A DNA stretch of 64,000 nt from Deltaproteobacteria bacterium (GTDB lineage: Bacteria; Desulfobacterota; Desulfuromonadia; Desulfuromonadales; Geopsychrobacteraceae). The first letter of the stretch is position 1; each line of letters starts with the position of its first letter. Positions 1 to 8,171 of the stretch are shown in pieces. A model generated the notes under the pieces. The model was not told the origin of the DNA and ran no database searches. It worked only from the letters and a program-made list of their open reading frames with translations. The stretch is from NCBI GenBank assembly GCA_018399135.1, contig JAGYPB010000008.1:1-64000 (forward strand), in the 5' to 3' direction. The position numbers and the translations under genes were made by a program.

Positions 1-125
1 CGTATACAGTATGCAGGTAGATAACACAAACCAGGGTTTTAAATCAAGGCAATTTTCCCGGAAAAACGCAGGGGAACAAGCACAAAGACAAACGAAAACA
101 CATCGTTGAACCAGGAGTTAAGAAC

Positions 126-551
126 TCATCTGTTCCACGGCAGGGACGGAGGCGGGTTGCTGATAAGCCATACCGTTTCAGTAGTAAAACGGCCCGGCTG
201 TTTTTTCCATTCCTGTTTCCAGCTCCAGCGCTCTATCCGGCTGGAGGGAAGGCGATAATATTCGAGCTGATAGACAACTTCAGCCGTCCCCTCGTCTGTA
301 CCCGGATGGATATTTTGAATCCGACTGTCGACAACAAACAGGTCAGGATCTTCCTTGAACTGCTCGAGGAATGCTGTGCGTTGTTCTGGCTCAACAAGTT
401 TTGCGGCCCCGTACCAATCTTTCCAGCGCATGGCCTCGGTAAAACGATCGGCGATCTTGGGCAGATTCGCGGTCTCACCACCAGTCAGGGCTGCACAACC
501 AGACAGCAGCAGACACTGGACGAAAAGGAGAAACAGCAAAAAACGGCTCAT
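126..551 (-). CDS. Small predicted lipoprotein, function unknown
   Basis: The 141-residue product begins with a hydrophobic signal segment ending in LLSGC, a good lipobox, so it is probably a lipid-anchored protein of the cell envelope. The mature part is small and polar with several Trp/Tyr residues, and it resembles the fold-sized domains that follow lipoboxes in many deltaproteobacterial proteins; I do not recognise a named family. A GGGAG sequence lies 6 bases before the ATG. It follows rpe on the same strand after a gap of about 33 bases, so it is probably the last gene of the def-fmt-rsmB-rpe transcript. Confidence 0.75.
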   Translation of the reverse strand: MSRFLLFLLFVQCLLLSGCAALTGGETANLPKIADRFTEAMRWKDWYGAAKLVEPEQRTAFLEQFKEDPDLFVVDSRIQNIHPGTDEGTAEVVYQLEYYRLPSSRIERWSWKQEWKKQPGRFTTETVWLISNPPPSLPWNR

Positions 552-584
552 GAGAGACTCCCATTGGTTTTTAAGCAGATCAAA

Positions 585-1250
585 TCAACCCCGAGCGGTC
601 AGCGCATTATCACGCAACTGCCGAATGGTTGCAGCGTAATCGCCGGCTCCAAAAACCGCGCTTCCTGCAACGAAAACGTCCGCACCGGCAGCAGCAATAC
701 GCTCAATGTTGTCGATCTTGACCCCGCCATCAACTTCCAGTTCAATCGGCTTGCCAAGCTGGTCGATACGCTGCCGCAGCTGGGTAATCTTCGGCAGACA
801 ATTTTCAATGAACGATTGGCCGCCAAAACCGGGGTTAACTGTCATTAGCAGAACCAGGTCAAGATCCGGCAGAATCATGTCGAGGGTCGCCAGAGAGGTT
901 GCCGGATTGAGTGAGACACCCGCTTTTTTGCCAAAGGAATGAATCAACTGGATGGTCCGGTGAAGATGGGTGGTCGCTTCAACATGGACAACGATCAGGT
1001 CGGCACCTGCCTTGGCAAAATCACTAATGTAGCGGTCAGGATGTTCGATCATCAAGTGAACATCGAGGGGCAGATCGGTAACGCGCCGCACCGCATCGAC
1101 TACCAGCGGACCAATGGTGATGTTGGGAACAAAGTGACCGTCCATGACATCAATGTGGACGTAATCAGCTCCCCCCTGGTCAATGGCACGGATCTCATCA
1201 CCCAGACGCGAAAAGTCGGCAGAAAGGATCGAGGGAGCAATTTTCATCAT
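585..1250 (-). CDS. rpe: Ribulose-phosphate 3-epimerase
   Basis: Interconverts ribulose 5-phosphate and xylulose 5-phosphate in the cytosolic pentose phosphate pathway. The N terminus (KIAPSILSADFSRLG), the HIDVMDGHFVPN segment, HLMIEHP, the NPGFGGQ phosphate loop and EVDGGV are the conserved signatures of this TIM-barrel enzyme, and the length is typical (about 220 residues). I place the start at the ATG ATG pair near 1250 because AAGGA sits 8 bases upstream. An in-frame ATG at 1268 that overlaps the rsmB stop is possible and would add six residues. It lies directly behind rsmB. Confidence 0.93.
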   Translation of the reverse strand: MMKIAPSILSADFSRLGDEIRAIDQGGADYVHIDVMDGHFVPNITIGPLVVDAVRRVTDLPLDVHLMIEHPDRYISDFAKAGADLIVVHVEATTHLHRTIQLIHSFGKKAGVSLNPATSLATLDMILPDLDLVLLMTVNPGFGGQSFIENCLPKITQLRQRIDQLGKPIELEVDGGVKIDNIERIAAAGADVFVAGSAVFGAGDYAATIRQLRDNALTARG

Positions 1251-1268
1251 GGCAGTGTCCTTACTCAT

Positions 1269-2627
1269 TCACTCTCTGCGGCGCAAACGCGCAGCAAAAA
1301 AAGCATCCACCCCTTCATGACAATGGGGATAAGTGCGCAGAGTTCCGGCCGGAGTGAACAGAGGAGCCCAGTATGGCGGCAACTTTTCGGGTAGAGGTTC
1401 GAGGGTAAAACTCGTTTGTTCAGCGAGAAAATTATCGATAACATCATCTGATTCGATGTGACTGAAGCTGCATACCGAATAAAGCAACAGACCACCGGGT
1501 CGTACCAGTGTCGCCGATTGCGCGAGCAGGCGCAGCTGCAACCCGGCCAACTGACGCAGACCGGCGGCAGTCTTGTTCCAGCGTCCTTCCGGGTTGCGGC
1601 GCAGTACGCCAATACCACTGCAGGGAGCATCAAGGAGTACCCGATCAAAGCTTTCCGGTAACAAAAAATCAACCGGGGAGGTCATGTCCCAGGCATGGGT
1701 GCTGATATTGCTGCACCCTAAACGCCGTGCCCCCTGCTCAATGAGTTCAACCCGCTGTGGTGACTTGTCAACCGCAACAATCTCCGCCTGATTCCCCGTC
1801 AGTGCTGCCAGATGGGTGGTTTTGCCCCCGGGTGCGGCACAGACATCGAGAATGCGCTGACCGGGGCGGGCATCGAGCAAGTGCGCTATCAACATACTGG
1901 CTTCATCCTGAACCTGATAAAGTCCCTCGTCATCTCCCGGCAGTCGCTGCTCGCCACGCCGTTCCAACACAACCCCTTCCGGCGCGAAGGAGCACGGGCT
2001 CGCTTCATGACCAACGGCGATCAGGGTGGCCAGAAAACTATCGCGATCGGTTTTGAGGGTATTGACGCGAACACTCTGACGCGGTGGCTGGGCCAGGGCT
2101 TCGCCAAGGGCTCGTGCCTGCTGATTCGGCAGCCGTCGCATCACCTCTTTTGCCAGCCAGGTCGGCAGGCTGCAAACCTTTTCCAGATAGGGGCGAATCT
2201 GCTGCGGATCCGGCCAGGGGATGTCGTCGCGCCCGCGGTCAAGGGCTCGCAGCACGCCATTAAGGATGCCGGTAAGGCTGGCCAGTCCAAGCTTACGCGC
2301 CAGCTCGACGGTGGCATCAACGGCAGCATGGGACGGCACCCGATCCATCTCCAGCAACTGATAAGCGCCAATGCGCAGCAACCACTGGACCTCGCTTTGC
2401 AGGCGCGACAAGGGTTGGTTGCAAAAACAACTGAGGGCAAAATCGATGCGGCCGCGCAAGCGCAGCACGCCGTACACCAGTTCAGTGACAAAGCGGCGGT
2501 CGCGCTGGTCAAGGGCACAGCGACGCAATTCGCTATCGAGGGCCAGATCAGAATACGCGCCATCGGCCACGCGCAGCAGAACAGTGTAGGCCGTATGACG
2601 AGCATCTTGTTGAGGGGTGCGTATCAA
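1269..2627 (-). CDS. rsmB: 16S rRNA (cytosine-967-C5) methyltransferase
   Basis: A SAM-dependent RNA methyltransferase of the Sun/RsmB family. The first ~140 residues form the NusB-like RNA-binding domain. The catalytic part carries the SAM loop DVCAAPGGKTTHLA, then LLDAPCSGIGVLRRNPEGRW with the motif IV cysteine, and the second catalytic cysteine in YSVCSF. The 452-residue length is normal. The start codon is a TTG whose bases overlap the fmt stop (TTGA), which suggests translational coupling. Confidence 0.93.
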   Translation of the reverse strand: MIRTPQQDARHTAYTVLLRVADGAYSDLALDSELRRCALDQRDRRFVTELVYGVLRLRGRIDFALSCFCNQPLSRLQSEVQWLLRIGAYQLLEMDRVPSHAAVDATVELARKLGLASLTGILNGVLRALDRGRDDIPWPDPQQIRPYLEKVCSLPTWLAKEVMRRLPNQQARALGEALAQPPRQSVRVNTLKTDRDSFLATLIAVGHEASPCSFAPEGVVLERRGEQRLPGDDEGLYQVQDEASMLIAHLLDARPGQRILDVCAAPGGKTTHLAALTGNQAEIVAVDKSPQRVELIEQGARRLGCSNISTHAWDMTSPVDFLLPESFDRVLLDAPCSGIGVLRRNPEGRWNKTAAGLRQLAGLQLRLLAQSATLVRPGGLLLYSVCSFSHIESDDVIDNFLAEQTSFTLEPLPEKLPPYWAPLFTPAGTLRTYPHCHEGVDAFFAARLRRRE

Positions 2628-3610
2628 GAGGATGGTTGTCCTTCAACATCAGCAACAGCAGGGGGCGATGACTGCAGACGGGTACCGGCAGGCAACGGAC
2701 AGCCACTTAAAAATTCCCGCGCCGCCAGGCGCTTTTTCCCGGGAAGCTGTAACTCGCCTGTCAGCAGCGCACCCTGACCACAGGCAACCCGAACACCGTC
2801 GACACCAGCATTTAGAACCTCCCCCGGGGCACCATCAGCGTCTTCATCCACCGAGGTAGCAGCGATTTTGAGCACTTGACCATCCAGATAGCTATAGGCA
2901 CCGGGCCAGGGATCAAGACCGCGCACCTGATTATGAATCTGACGGGCACTAAGGCTCCAGTCGATAAGACCATCTTCCTTGTTCATCATCGGCGCGTAGG
3001 TACTCATTGCGTCATCCTGCTCTTCCGGGGTCAATTGATCAGCACAGAGCAAGCGCAGGGTTTCTTCCATCGCCTCACGCCCGAGCAGGGCGAGACGATC
3101 GTGAACCGCACCGGCGGTTTCATCAGGATCAATGGGGGTGTTGCGCTTGACCAGCATAGCGCCGGTATCCAGCCCCACATCCATCAGCATGGTGGTCACC
3201 CCGGTCTCACTTTCACCATCGACAATCGCCTTGTTGATCGGCGCGGCACCGCGATATTTGGGCAGCAATGAGGCATGCACATTGATACACTGAAAACGCG
3301 GTATCTCAAGCACCGATTTAGGTAAAATCTGACCATAAGCGACGACAACAATCAGGTCAGGGGCCAGCTGGCGCAATTCCTCCACCGCTTCTGGTTTACG
3401 CAGACGCTCCGGCTGAAACACCGGCAACTGGTGCGCCAGAGCAAGCTCCTTGACCGGTGATGCCGCCAGCTTGTTGCCGCGCCCTTTGGGGCGATCAGGC
3501 TGAGTATAGACCCCAACCAGGTTGACGCCGGCGTCGAGCAGTCCCTGCAAAGTCGGCAGGGCAAACTCCGGGGTGCCCATAAATACGGTACGGATCTGTT
3601 CAGGCTTCAT
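2624..3610 (-). CDS. fmt: Methionyl-tRNA formyltransferase
   Basis: Formylates initiator Met-tRNA using 10-formyltetrahydrofolate. The N-terminal Rossmann domain shows VFMGTPEFALPTL, and the family signature is clear: INVHASLLPKYRGAAPIN contains the catalytic Asn and His, followed by GVTTMLMDVGLDTGAML with the essential Asp. The C-terminal OB-like domain reaches residue ~305, and the last ~20 residues are a low-complexity tail. The gene overlaps def upstream by 11 bases and rsmB downstream by 4, so the three form one translationally coupled unit. Confidence 0.95.
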   Translation of the reverse strand: MKPEQIRTVFMGTPEFALPTLQGLLDAGVNLVGVYTQPDRPKGRGNKLAASPVKELALAHQLPVFQPERLRKPEAVEELRQLAPDLIVVVAYGQILPKSVLEIPRFQCINVHASLLPKYRGAAPINKAIVDGESETGVTTMLMDVGLDTGAMLVKRNTPIDPDETAGAVHDRLALLGREAMEETLRLLCADQLTPEEQDDAMSTYAPMMNKEDGLIDWSLSARQIHNQVRGLDPWPGAYSYLDGQVLKIAATSVDEDADGAPGEVLNAGVDGVRVACGQGALLTGELQLPGKKRLAAREFLSGCPLPAGTRLQSSPPAVADVEGQPSS

Positions 3611-4124
3611 GTTCGACTTCCCGTTCCTGCAGCATTTTCAAATATTTTTTCTTGAAGATCGAGCGCTTCAGTGGCGACAAGCGGTCGACAAAAAGGATAC
3701 CATTTAAATGGTCTATTTCGTGTTGAATCCCAACCGCCAGCAGTCCATCGGCCTGACGCTCATGGACTTGCCCGGTCGGATCCTGGTAACGCAGGGTTAC
3801 CTCCTGATGACGCTTGACCGCTGTACAGAAACCGGGAATCGACAGACACCCCTCCTCTTCATATGATTCCCCTGCGGCCGCGATAATTTCCGGATTGGCG
3901 GCAACAACCAGATCGGCCGGCTCGTCGGAGCCTGAACAATCCAACACAATCAGGCGCAACAGTTCCCCGACCTGGGGTGCCGCCAGCCCGACACCAGGCG
4001 CGTTGTACATGGTCTCGACCATGTCCTGTGCCAGCTGTGTCAGCTGCTGATCAAATACCGTTACCGATACTGATTTTTTTTTCAGCAGGGGTTCAGGGTA
4101 ATGAAGTATCGCACGAATTGCCAT
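3600..4124 (-). CDS. def: Peptide deformylase
   Basis: Removes the N-formyl group from nascent proteins, complementing Fmt encoded just downstream. The three metal-site motifs are visible: GVGLAAPQVG, EEGCLSIPG (metal-binding Cys) and QHEIDHLNG (two His and the catalytic Glu). I start at the ATG at 4124, giving 174 residues that begin MAIRAILHYPEP. GGAGG is seven bases upstream of it; the longer frame starting at 4148 has no ribosome site. It is the first gene of the def-fmt-rsmB-rpe operon. Confidence 0.95.
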   Translation of the reverse strand: MAIRAILHYPEPLLKKKSVSVTVFDQQLTQLAQDMVETMYNAPGVGLAAPQVGELLRLIVLDCSGSDEPADLVVAANPEIIAAAGESYEEEGCLSIPGFCTAVKRHQEVTLRYQDPTGQVHERQADGLLAVGIQHEIDHLNGILFVDRLSPLKRSIFKKKYLKMLQEREVEHEA

Positions 4125-4182
4125 TCTTTGTGCCTCCATCCGGCACAAATGCCGGAAATTATAAATTCATATGCCACGCTGT

Positions 4183-4289
4183 GCAACTAGTACCCTGCAA
4201 CCCATCATCTATCGAATCTTGCTTGTCTTTTGACGCGTCAAAACCCAGCGCAATCTTTGCGACCTGTTATGAGTTACAGGGTACTGGCC
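4183..4289. repeat. Intergenic palindromic element, repeat family 2, copy 1
   Basis: About 107 bp bounded by an inverted repeat: CTAGTACCCTGCAAC on the left and GTTACAGGGTACTGG on the right (13 of 15 positions pair). Its exact centre is a perfect 16-bp palindrome, TTTTGACGCGTCAAAA (4228-4243). The right half (AGCGCAATCTTTGC, then GAGTTA.AGGGTACT) recurs at 27299-27339 behind a different gene, which is why I call it a dispersed repeat. It lies in the leader region upstream of def. Function unknown. Confidence 0.6.
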
Positions 4290-4384
4290 ATTTTTCTTGC
4301 GTAACGTATAATTCTAGAGACATGTGCCGGCGGGGTCAACAGTAATGGCAACGAGACACAACAGGACAGGGGTCATGGTGATTG

Positions 4385-4528
4385 GTAACTATTCAGCTGT
4401 AGTCCTTGCGCAGGATCGGGGATCCTATGGCAAGGGTGTTTGTCGCCATGGACGGCGACAACAAGCGGTCATGGATGACGAAAAGCGTCCCTTGACAGAG
4501 GATCCCCGATCCTGTGCTGAACAGATAC
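4385..4528 (+). repeat. 144-bp structured repeat family 1, copy A
   Basis: Full-length copy of a dispersed element also found at 10557, 10723 and 45724. The ends are imperfect terminal inverted repeats (GTAACTATTCAGC against GTATCTGTTCAGC read on the other strand). Inside them CAGGATCGGGGATCC pairs with GGATCCCCGATCCTG, and the centre holds the hairpin TTGTCGCC-ATGGAC-GGCGACAA. The segment GATGACGAAAAGCGTCCCTT is the same in all four copies. It lies between def and the aminotransferase gene, outside both coding regions. Confidence 0.85.
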
Positions 4529-4551
4529 GGTGATTGAAACGTATATAACGG

Positions 4552-4583
4552 CACGGGCGACAGAACCTTTCCTGTCGCCCGTG
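4552..4583 (-). terminator. Strong hairpin after the aminotransferase gene
   Basis: A perfect 12-bp stem, CACGGGCGACAG / CTGTCGCCCGTG, with an 8-base loop, starting about 30 bases past the stop of the minus-strand aminotransferase. Read on the minus strand it is followed only by a weak T-rich stretch, so it may act as a terminator or as an mRNA 3' stabiliser. Confidence 0.6.
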
Positions 4584-4611
4584 TGATAAAACTCTCTTAC
4601 AGCTCAAAACC

Positions 4612-5799
4612 TCAGCAGCCGGCTGAATAGTAATCCATTGCCGCTTTGACAGCTGCTCCCTGGTTGATTTCTGCCCCCATGTGGCCGAGAACCGCATCCA
4701 TTGCTCCCAGGCAGTAGAGAACATTTTTCTGATTGCAGCCATGCCCCATCAACCCGATCCGCCAGACCTTGCCGGCCAGAACACCCAAGCCGGCACCGAT
4801 TTCCAGCTGATACTCTTGCAATAACCGGGTTCTGACGGTCGCATCATCTGCACCGGCAGGGATGGCTACCGCGTTCAATTGTGGCAGTCGTTCATTTTCC
4901 GCAACGAGAAATTCCAACCCCATTGCTGCAAAGCCGCTCCGCAACGCCTGGTGGTGATACTGGTGGCGTTTCCAGGCATTTTCAATCCCCTCTTCACGCA
5001 GGATCAGCAAGGCTTCATGCAGACTGTAGAGAGCGTTGACCGGTGCCGTATGATGGTAAGCGCGTTTTGTCCCTTGTCCCCAGTAACCCATCACCAGGTT
5101 GAGATCAAGGAACCAGCTCTGTACCGGTTGCTTGCGATGGGTAATTTTATCCTGTGCGGCGGCACTGAAACTGACCGGTGAAAGACCGGGAACACAGGAA
5201 AGACACTTTTGCGACCCGGAGTAAACCGCATCAATACCCCACTCATCAACCCGTACCGGCACACCACCCAGGGCCGTTACCGTATCGACAATGGTCAAAC
5301 ATCCATATTGACGTGCCAGGGCGGTCAGGGTCGGCGCATCGGAAAGCACCCCGGTAGAGGTTTCGGCCTGGACAAAGGCAACAATCCTGGCATCGGGGTT
5401 GGCTTTGAGAGCGGCCTCAAGCTTGTTGGCATCAACCCCTTTTCCCCATTCGTCGTCAACAGCGATGACCGTCCCGCCGGCGCGTACGACGTTTTCTTTC
5501 ATCCTGCCGCCAAACACCCCGTTCTGACAGACGACCACCTTATCACCGGGCTCAACCAGATTGACGAAACAGCATTCCATCCCCGCTGAACCCGGAGCGG
5601 AAACCGGCATGGTCAGGGCATTCTCGGTTTTGAAAGCATATTGTATGAGATTTTTAAGTTCATCCATTAAATCGATGAAGCGCGGATCAAGATGACCAAT
5701 GGTCGGACGCGACAGCGCGTCAAGGATGCGCGGGCTGACGTCTGAGGGGCCGGGGCCCATCAGAATTCGCTGGGGGGGGTGGAATGTAGCGATACTCAT
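4612..5799 (-). CDS. Class V aminotransferase, serine/alanine-glyoxylate type
   Basis: A PLP enzyme of the alanine/serine-glyoxylate aminotransferase family, expected to turn glyoxylate into glycine with serine or alanine as amino donor. It begins PPQRILMGPGPSDVSPRIL, typical of the family; the PLP site is in GSQKCLSC, and the substrate-binding C-terminal end RIGLMGHG is present. I choose the ATG at 5799 (395 residues) because GAGGAG precedes it and the start matches the family; the frame is open for 43 more codons upstream. It is transcribed away from malate synthase and isocitrate lyase, which fits a role in glyoxylate metabolism. Exact substrate pair is inferred. Confidence 0.85.
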   Translation of the reverse strand: MSIATFHPPQRILMGPGPSDVSPRILDALSRPTIGHLDPRFIDLMDELKNLIQYAFKTENALTMPVSAPGSAGMECCFVNLVEPGDKVVVCQNGVFGGRMKENVVRAGGTVIAVDDEWGKGVDANKLEAALKANPDARIVAFVQAETSTGVLSDAPTLTALARQYGCLTIVDTVTALGGVPVRVDEWGIDAVYSGSQKCLSCVPGLSPVSFSAAAQDKITHRKQPVQSWFLDLNLVMGYWGQGTKRAYHHTAPVNALYSLHEALLILREEGIENAWKRHQYHHQALRSGFAAMGLEFLVAENERLPQLNAVAIPAGADDATVRTRLLQEYQLEIGAGLGVLAGKVWRIGLMGHGCNQKNVLYCLGAMDAVLGHMGAEINQGAAVKAAMDYYSAGC

Positions 5800-6238
5800 G
5801 TTTTCTCCTCTTTGAAAAAAATCAACCAATTCATTAATCGTGGTGACAGACCCGATCTCCCGTAAGAAGAACGGATGATCATCCTTCAGAATTTCCGAGC
5901 GGAGCCAATTATCCATATTGGTGAACAAAAGTAAAATCCTGTTACCAAACCGCTGTCTCGGAAGATTTCATCTGGCTAAAAATAAAAAATACGGCCAAAA
6001 GGGCTAAAAACCTGATTTTTGAACATATAAGACTATTTTTGTGGGCTTTAGCCTGAAATACCAATTTCACTTTTATTAAAAATTGATAAAAAATAATTTA
6101 TAAAGCTGTTCTTTTTTTATCTATATGCTTGACCTGGAGACACTACATGTTCTTTCTTACCACATTGTTTGTGGCAATGACGACAAATCAAGTCGATTTT
6201 TTTCTTCGTATCCCCGACCCACTAAAGGAGGAAAGATC
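5800..6238. promoter_or_regulatory. AT-rich divergent regulatory region between aminotransferase and malate synthase
   Basis: About 440 bases without a convincing gene. The stretch 5970-6130 is very AT-rich compared with its surroundings, with related words GGCTAAAAAT, GGGCTAAAAAC and the small inverted repeat GGCTTTAGCC. It must carry the promoters for two divergent units. Two open frames extend into it (43 codons of the aminotransferase frame, 38 of the malate synthase frame) but lack ribosome sites. I could not pick a specific -35/-10 pair with confidence. Confidence 0.5.
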
Positions 6239-8143
6239 ATGAGTGGAAGCACCCCAGGAACCTTTCAATTACAGATCCGTGATCATCTTGAACAGGACTA
6301 TGCTGACATCTACACACCTGAAGCGCTGGCAGCTCTGATCTTCATGGCGCAATTTGATGCCGAGCAGAAGCGCCTGATGGACGAGCGCACCCGGCGGCGG
6401 CTGATGCGTATGAAAGAAGGACGGAAAATCGGTTTTCTGGATCCAGAGTCCGTGATTAAAGGGACCGGCATCCGCGTTCAGGATGCCCGTGACGGCAATT
6501 TCGTCGGTGCAGTGATACCGCACGACCTTCAGCGCCAGTGGCTGCAGGGAACCGGCCCGGCGGCCAAACCCGGAGCTCCGATCAAATCAAGTCTGCGCAA
6601 TGTCGCCTACGCCCTGCTGTCCGGAGCTGACGGCTGGATGTTTGACGGTGAAGATGCCCTGGGACAGACAAGCACCCTGTCCCTTGATAACCAGCGCAGT
6701 CTCAAGTTAGCCATCGCCCGCGACCCGCAATTCCTGGAGGTTGCCGAGTCCGTTGCCCGGGAGATGAACACCTGGGCCCAAGGGTTTTTTGGCCGCAATA
6801 TCATCACTGACTGGCGCAAGCAGCTGGATTTTACCACCAAAATATTCAGGGCGCGCGGGCTACATCTGGATGATCGCCATGTACGATTGAATGGACAATC
6901 ATTCTCCGCCTCCATCGTCGACATGACTCTCTACGTCGTCAATAACCGCGTCACGTTGCAGACGTCAGGCTGTTCCATCGTCCTGTACCTGCCCAAAATC
7001 CAGACCGCTGAAGAAGCCGGATTCTGGAACCGGCTCCTCACTGCCCTTGAAACTCATCTGGGTCTTGCCGAAGGAACCATCAAAACCTATGTCCTGGTAG
7101 AGCAGCTAGAGGCAACATTCCAGCTGATGGAAATCCGGGCGGCACTGGGACGTCATTTTGCCGGTTTCAACACCGGTCGTTGGGACTATATCAACAGTGT
7201 CTCTGATGCCAATTGTTGGGATCCCGACTTCATCAACCCGAATATCGAATCCATTGTCATGACCTACGGGTACATGCGCAATTACGAAGACCGGGTTCGC
7301 CGCGCCGTCAATACGCCGGATAAAAACGGTAACTTTGCCCTCTGGCAGGGAGGAATGGAACCCAACATTCCGGTGGGGTCGGAAGCCGGAGTAACCGGCA
7401 GCATGACCAAAGCCCGTGCCGGAGCCGTGCGCGAGCAGCAGGAAGGAGCCAGCGGCAAATGGATTGCCCACTGGAAAATGGCCCATATCATCCGACCGGT
7501 GTGGGAAGAGGCTGGTGAAGCCAACCAGATGGGACGACCCTTCCCGCGCCTTACCTATACCGCAGAAGATGCCGCCGGACTCACGTTACTGGAGCCGGCA
7601 CCACGTACCATTCGCGGGGCACGCAACCTGCTGAGCGTCACCCTGCAGTATGGTAATGCTTTCGGTCAGGGACTTCAGGCTGCAGCCTTGAAGCCCGCCG
7701 ACTTTTTCGGCAACGATGACATTCTTTATCTGATGGAAGATATGGCGACCGGGGAGATTCGTCTGAGCATCCTCTGGGAGTGGATCCACAAGGGTGCGGC
7801 GCTAACCGAGGATGATGCCGAAACCGGTTTGCGGGCCGGCGATGTGTTCACCATGGAGATCTTTGGCCGCCTCCTTGAAGAAGAATATGCCAAGCTGCTT
7901 GCGGCCGATAATCGTGATGTTTACGACCACTCAAAAACCACCACCCTGCCGATTGCCCGGGCCATCGTCGAAGCCTACGTGCAGGATCCGGTCAAGGTTC
8001 CCTGGTTTATCGACCTGCTGAATATCAACCTGAACAACATGAATATCGACACCGCCAGAGAGCGGATTGCCCTTTATTTCAGAGCCTTTAAAGAAGAAGG
8101 CAGACGCATCACAGAAAACCTGGATACGCTGTCTACCAATTAA
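6239..8143 (+). CDS. aceB: Malate synthase
   Basis: Condenses glyoxylate and acetyl-CoA to malate. The core signatures are present: FDGEDALGQT with a catalytic acidic residue, the long segment VEQLEATFQLMEI followed by HFAGFNTGRWDYI, and the GGMEPNIPV region that matches the conserved GGM.A.IP of malate synthase A. At 634 residues it is about 100 longer than typical malate synthase A and has no obvious extra domain; the surplus is spread over the N terminus and C-terminal plug. The start is set by AAAGGAGGAAAGATC before the ATG. Isocitrate lyase follows 28 bases later on the same strand, so the two are an operon. Confidence 0.9.
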   Translation: MSGSTPGTFQLQIRDHLEQDYADIYTPEALAALIFMAQFDAEQKRLMDERTRRRLMRMKEGRKIGFLDPESVIKGTGIRVQDARDGNFVGAVIPHDLQRQWLQGTGPAAKPGAPIKSSLRNVAYALLSGADGWMFDGEDALGQTSTLSLDNQRSLKLAIARDPQFLEVAESVAREMNTWAQGFFGRNIITDWRKQLDFTTKIFRARGLHLDDRHVRLNGQSFSASIVDMTLYVVNNRVTLQTSGCSIVLYLPKIQTAEEAGFWNRLLTALETHLGLAEGTIKTYVLVEQLEATFQLMEIRAALGRHFAGFNTGRWDYINSVSDANCWDPDFINPNIESIVMTYGYMRNYEDRVRRAVNTPDKNGNFALWQGGMEPNIPVGSEAGVTGSMTKARAGAVREQQEGASGKWIAHWKMAHIIRPVWEEAGEANQMGRPFPRLTYTAEDAAGLTLLEPAPRTIRGARNLLSVTLQYGNAFGQGLQAAALKPADFFGNDDILYLMEDMATGEIRLSILWEWIHKGAALTEDDAETGLRAGDVFTMEIFGRLLEEEYAKLLAADNRDVYDHSKTTTLPIARAIVEAYVQDPVKVPWFIDLLNINLNNMNIDTARERIALYFRAFKEEGRRITENLDTLSTN

Positions 8144-8171
8144 TTGATGAAGATTATCAGAGGAGCCCAAC

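Noticed and set aside
1812-2777. 321-codon open frame on the plus strand across rsmB and fmt
   Set aside because: It is antisense to two certain genes, has no ribosome site and its product resembles no protein; GC-rich antisense shadows of this size are expected.
4324-4533. 69-codon ORF running through repeat copy A
   Set aside because: It uses a different frame from the conserved 15-codon one and has no equivalent in copies B-D; likely non-coding.
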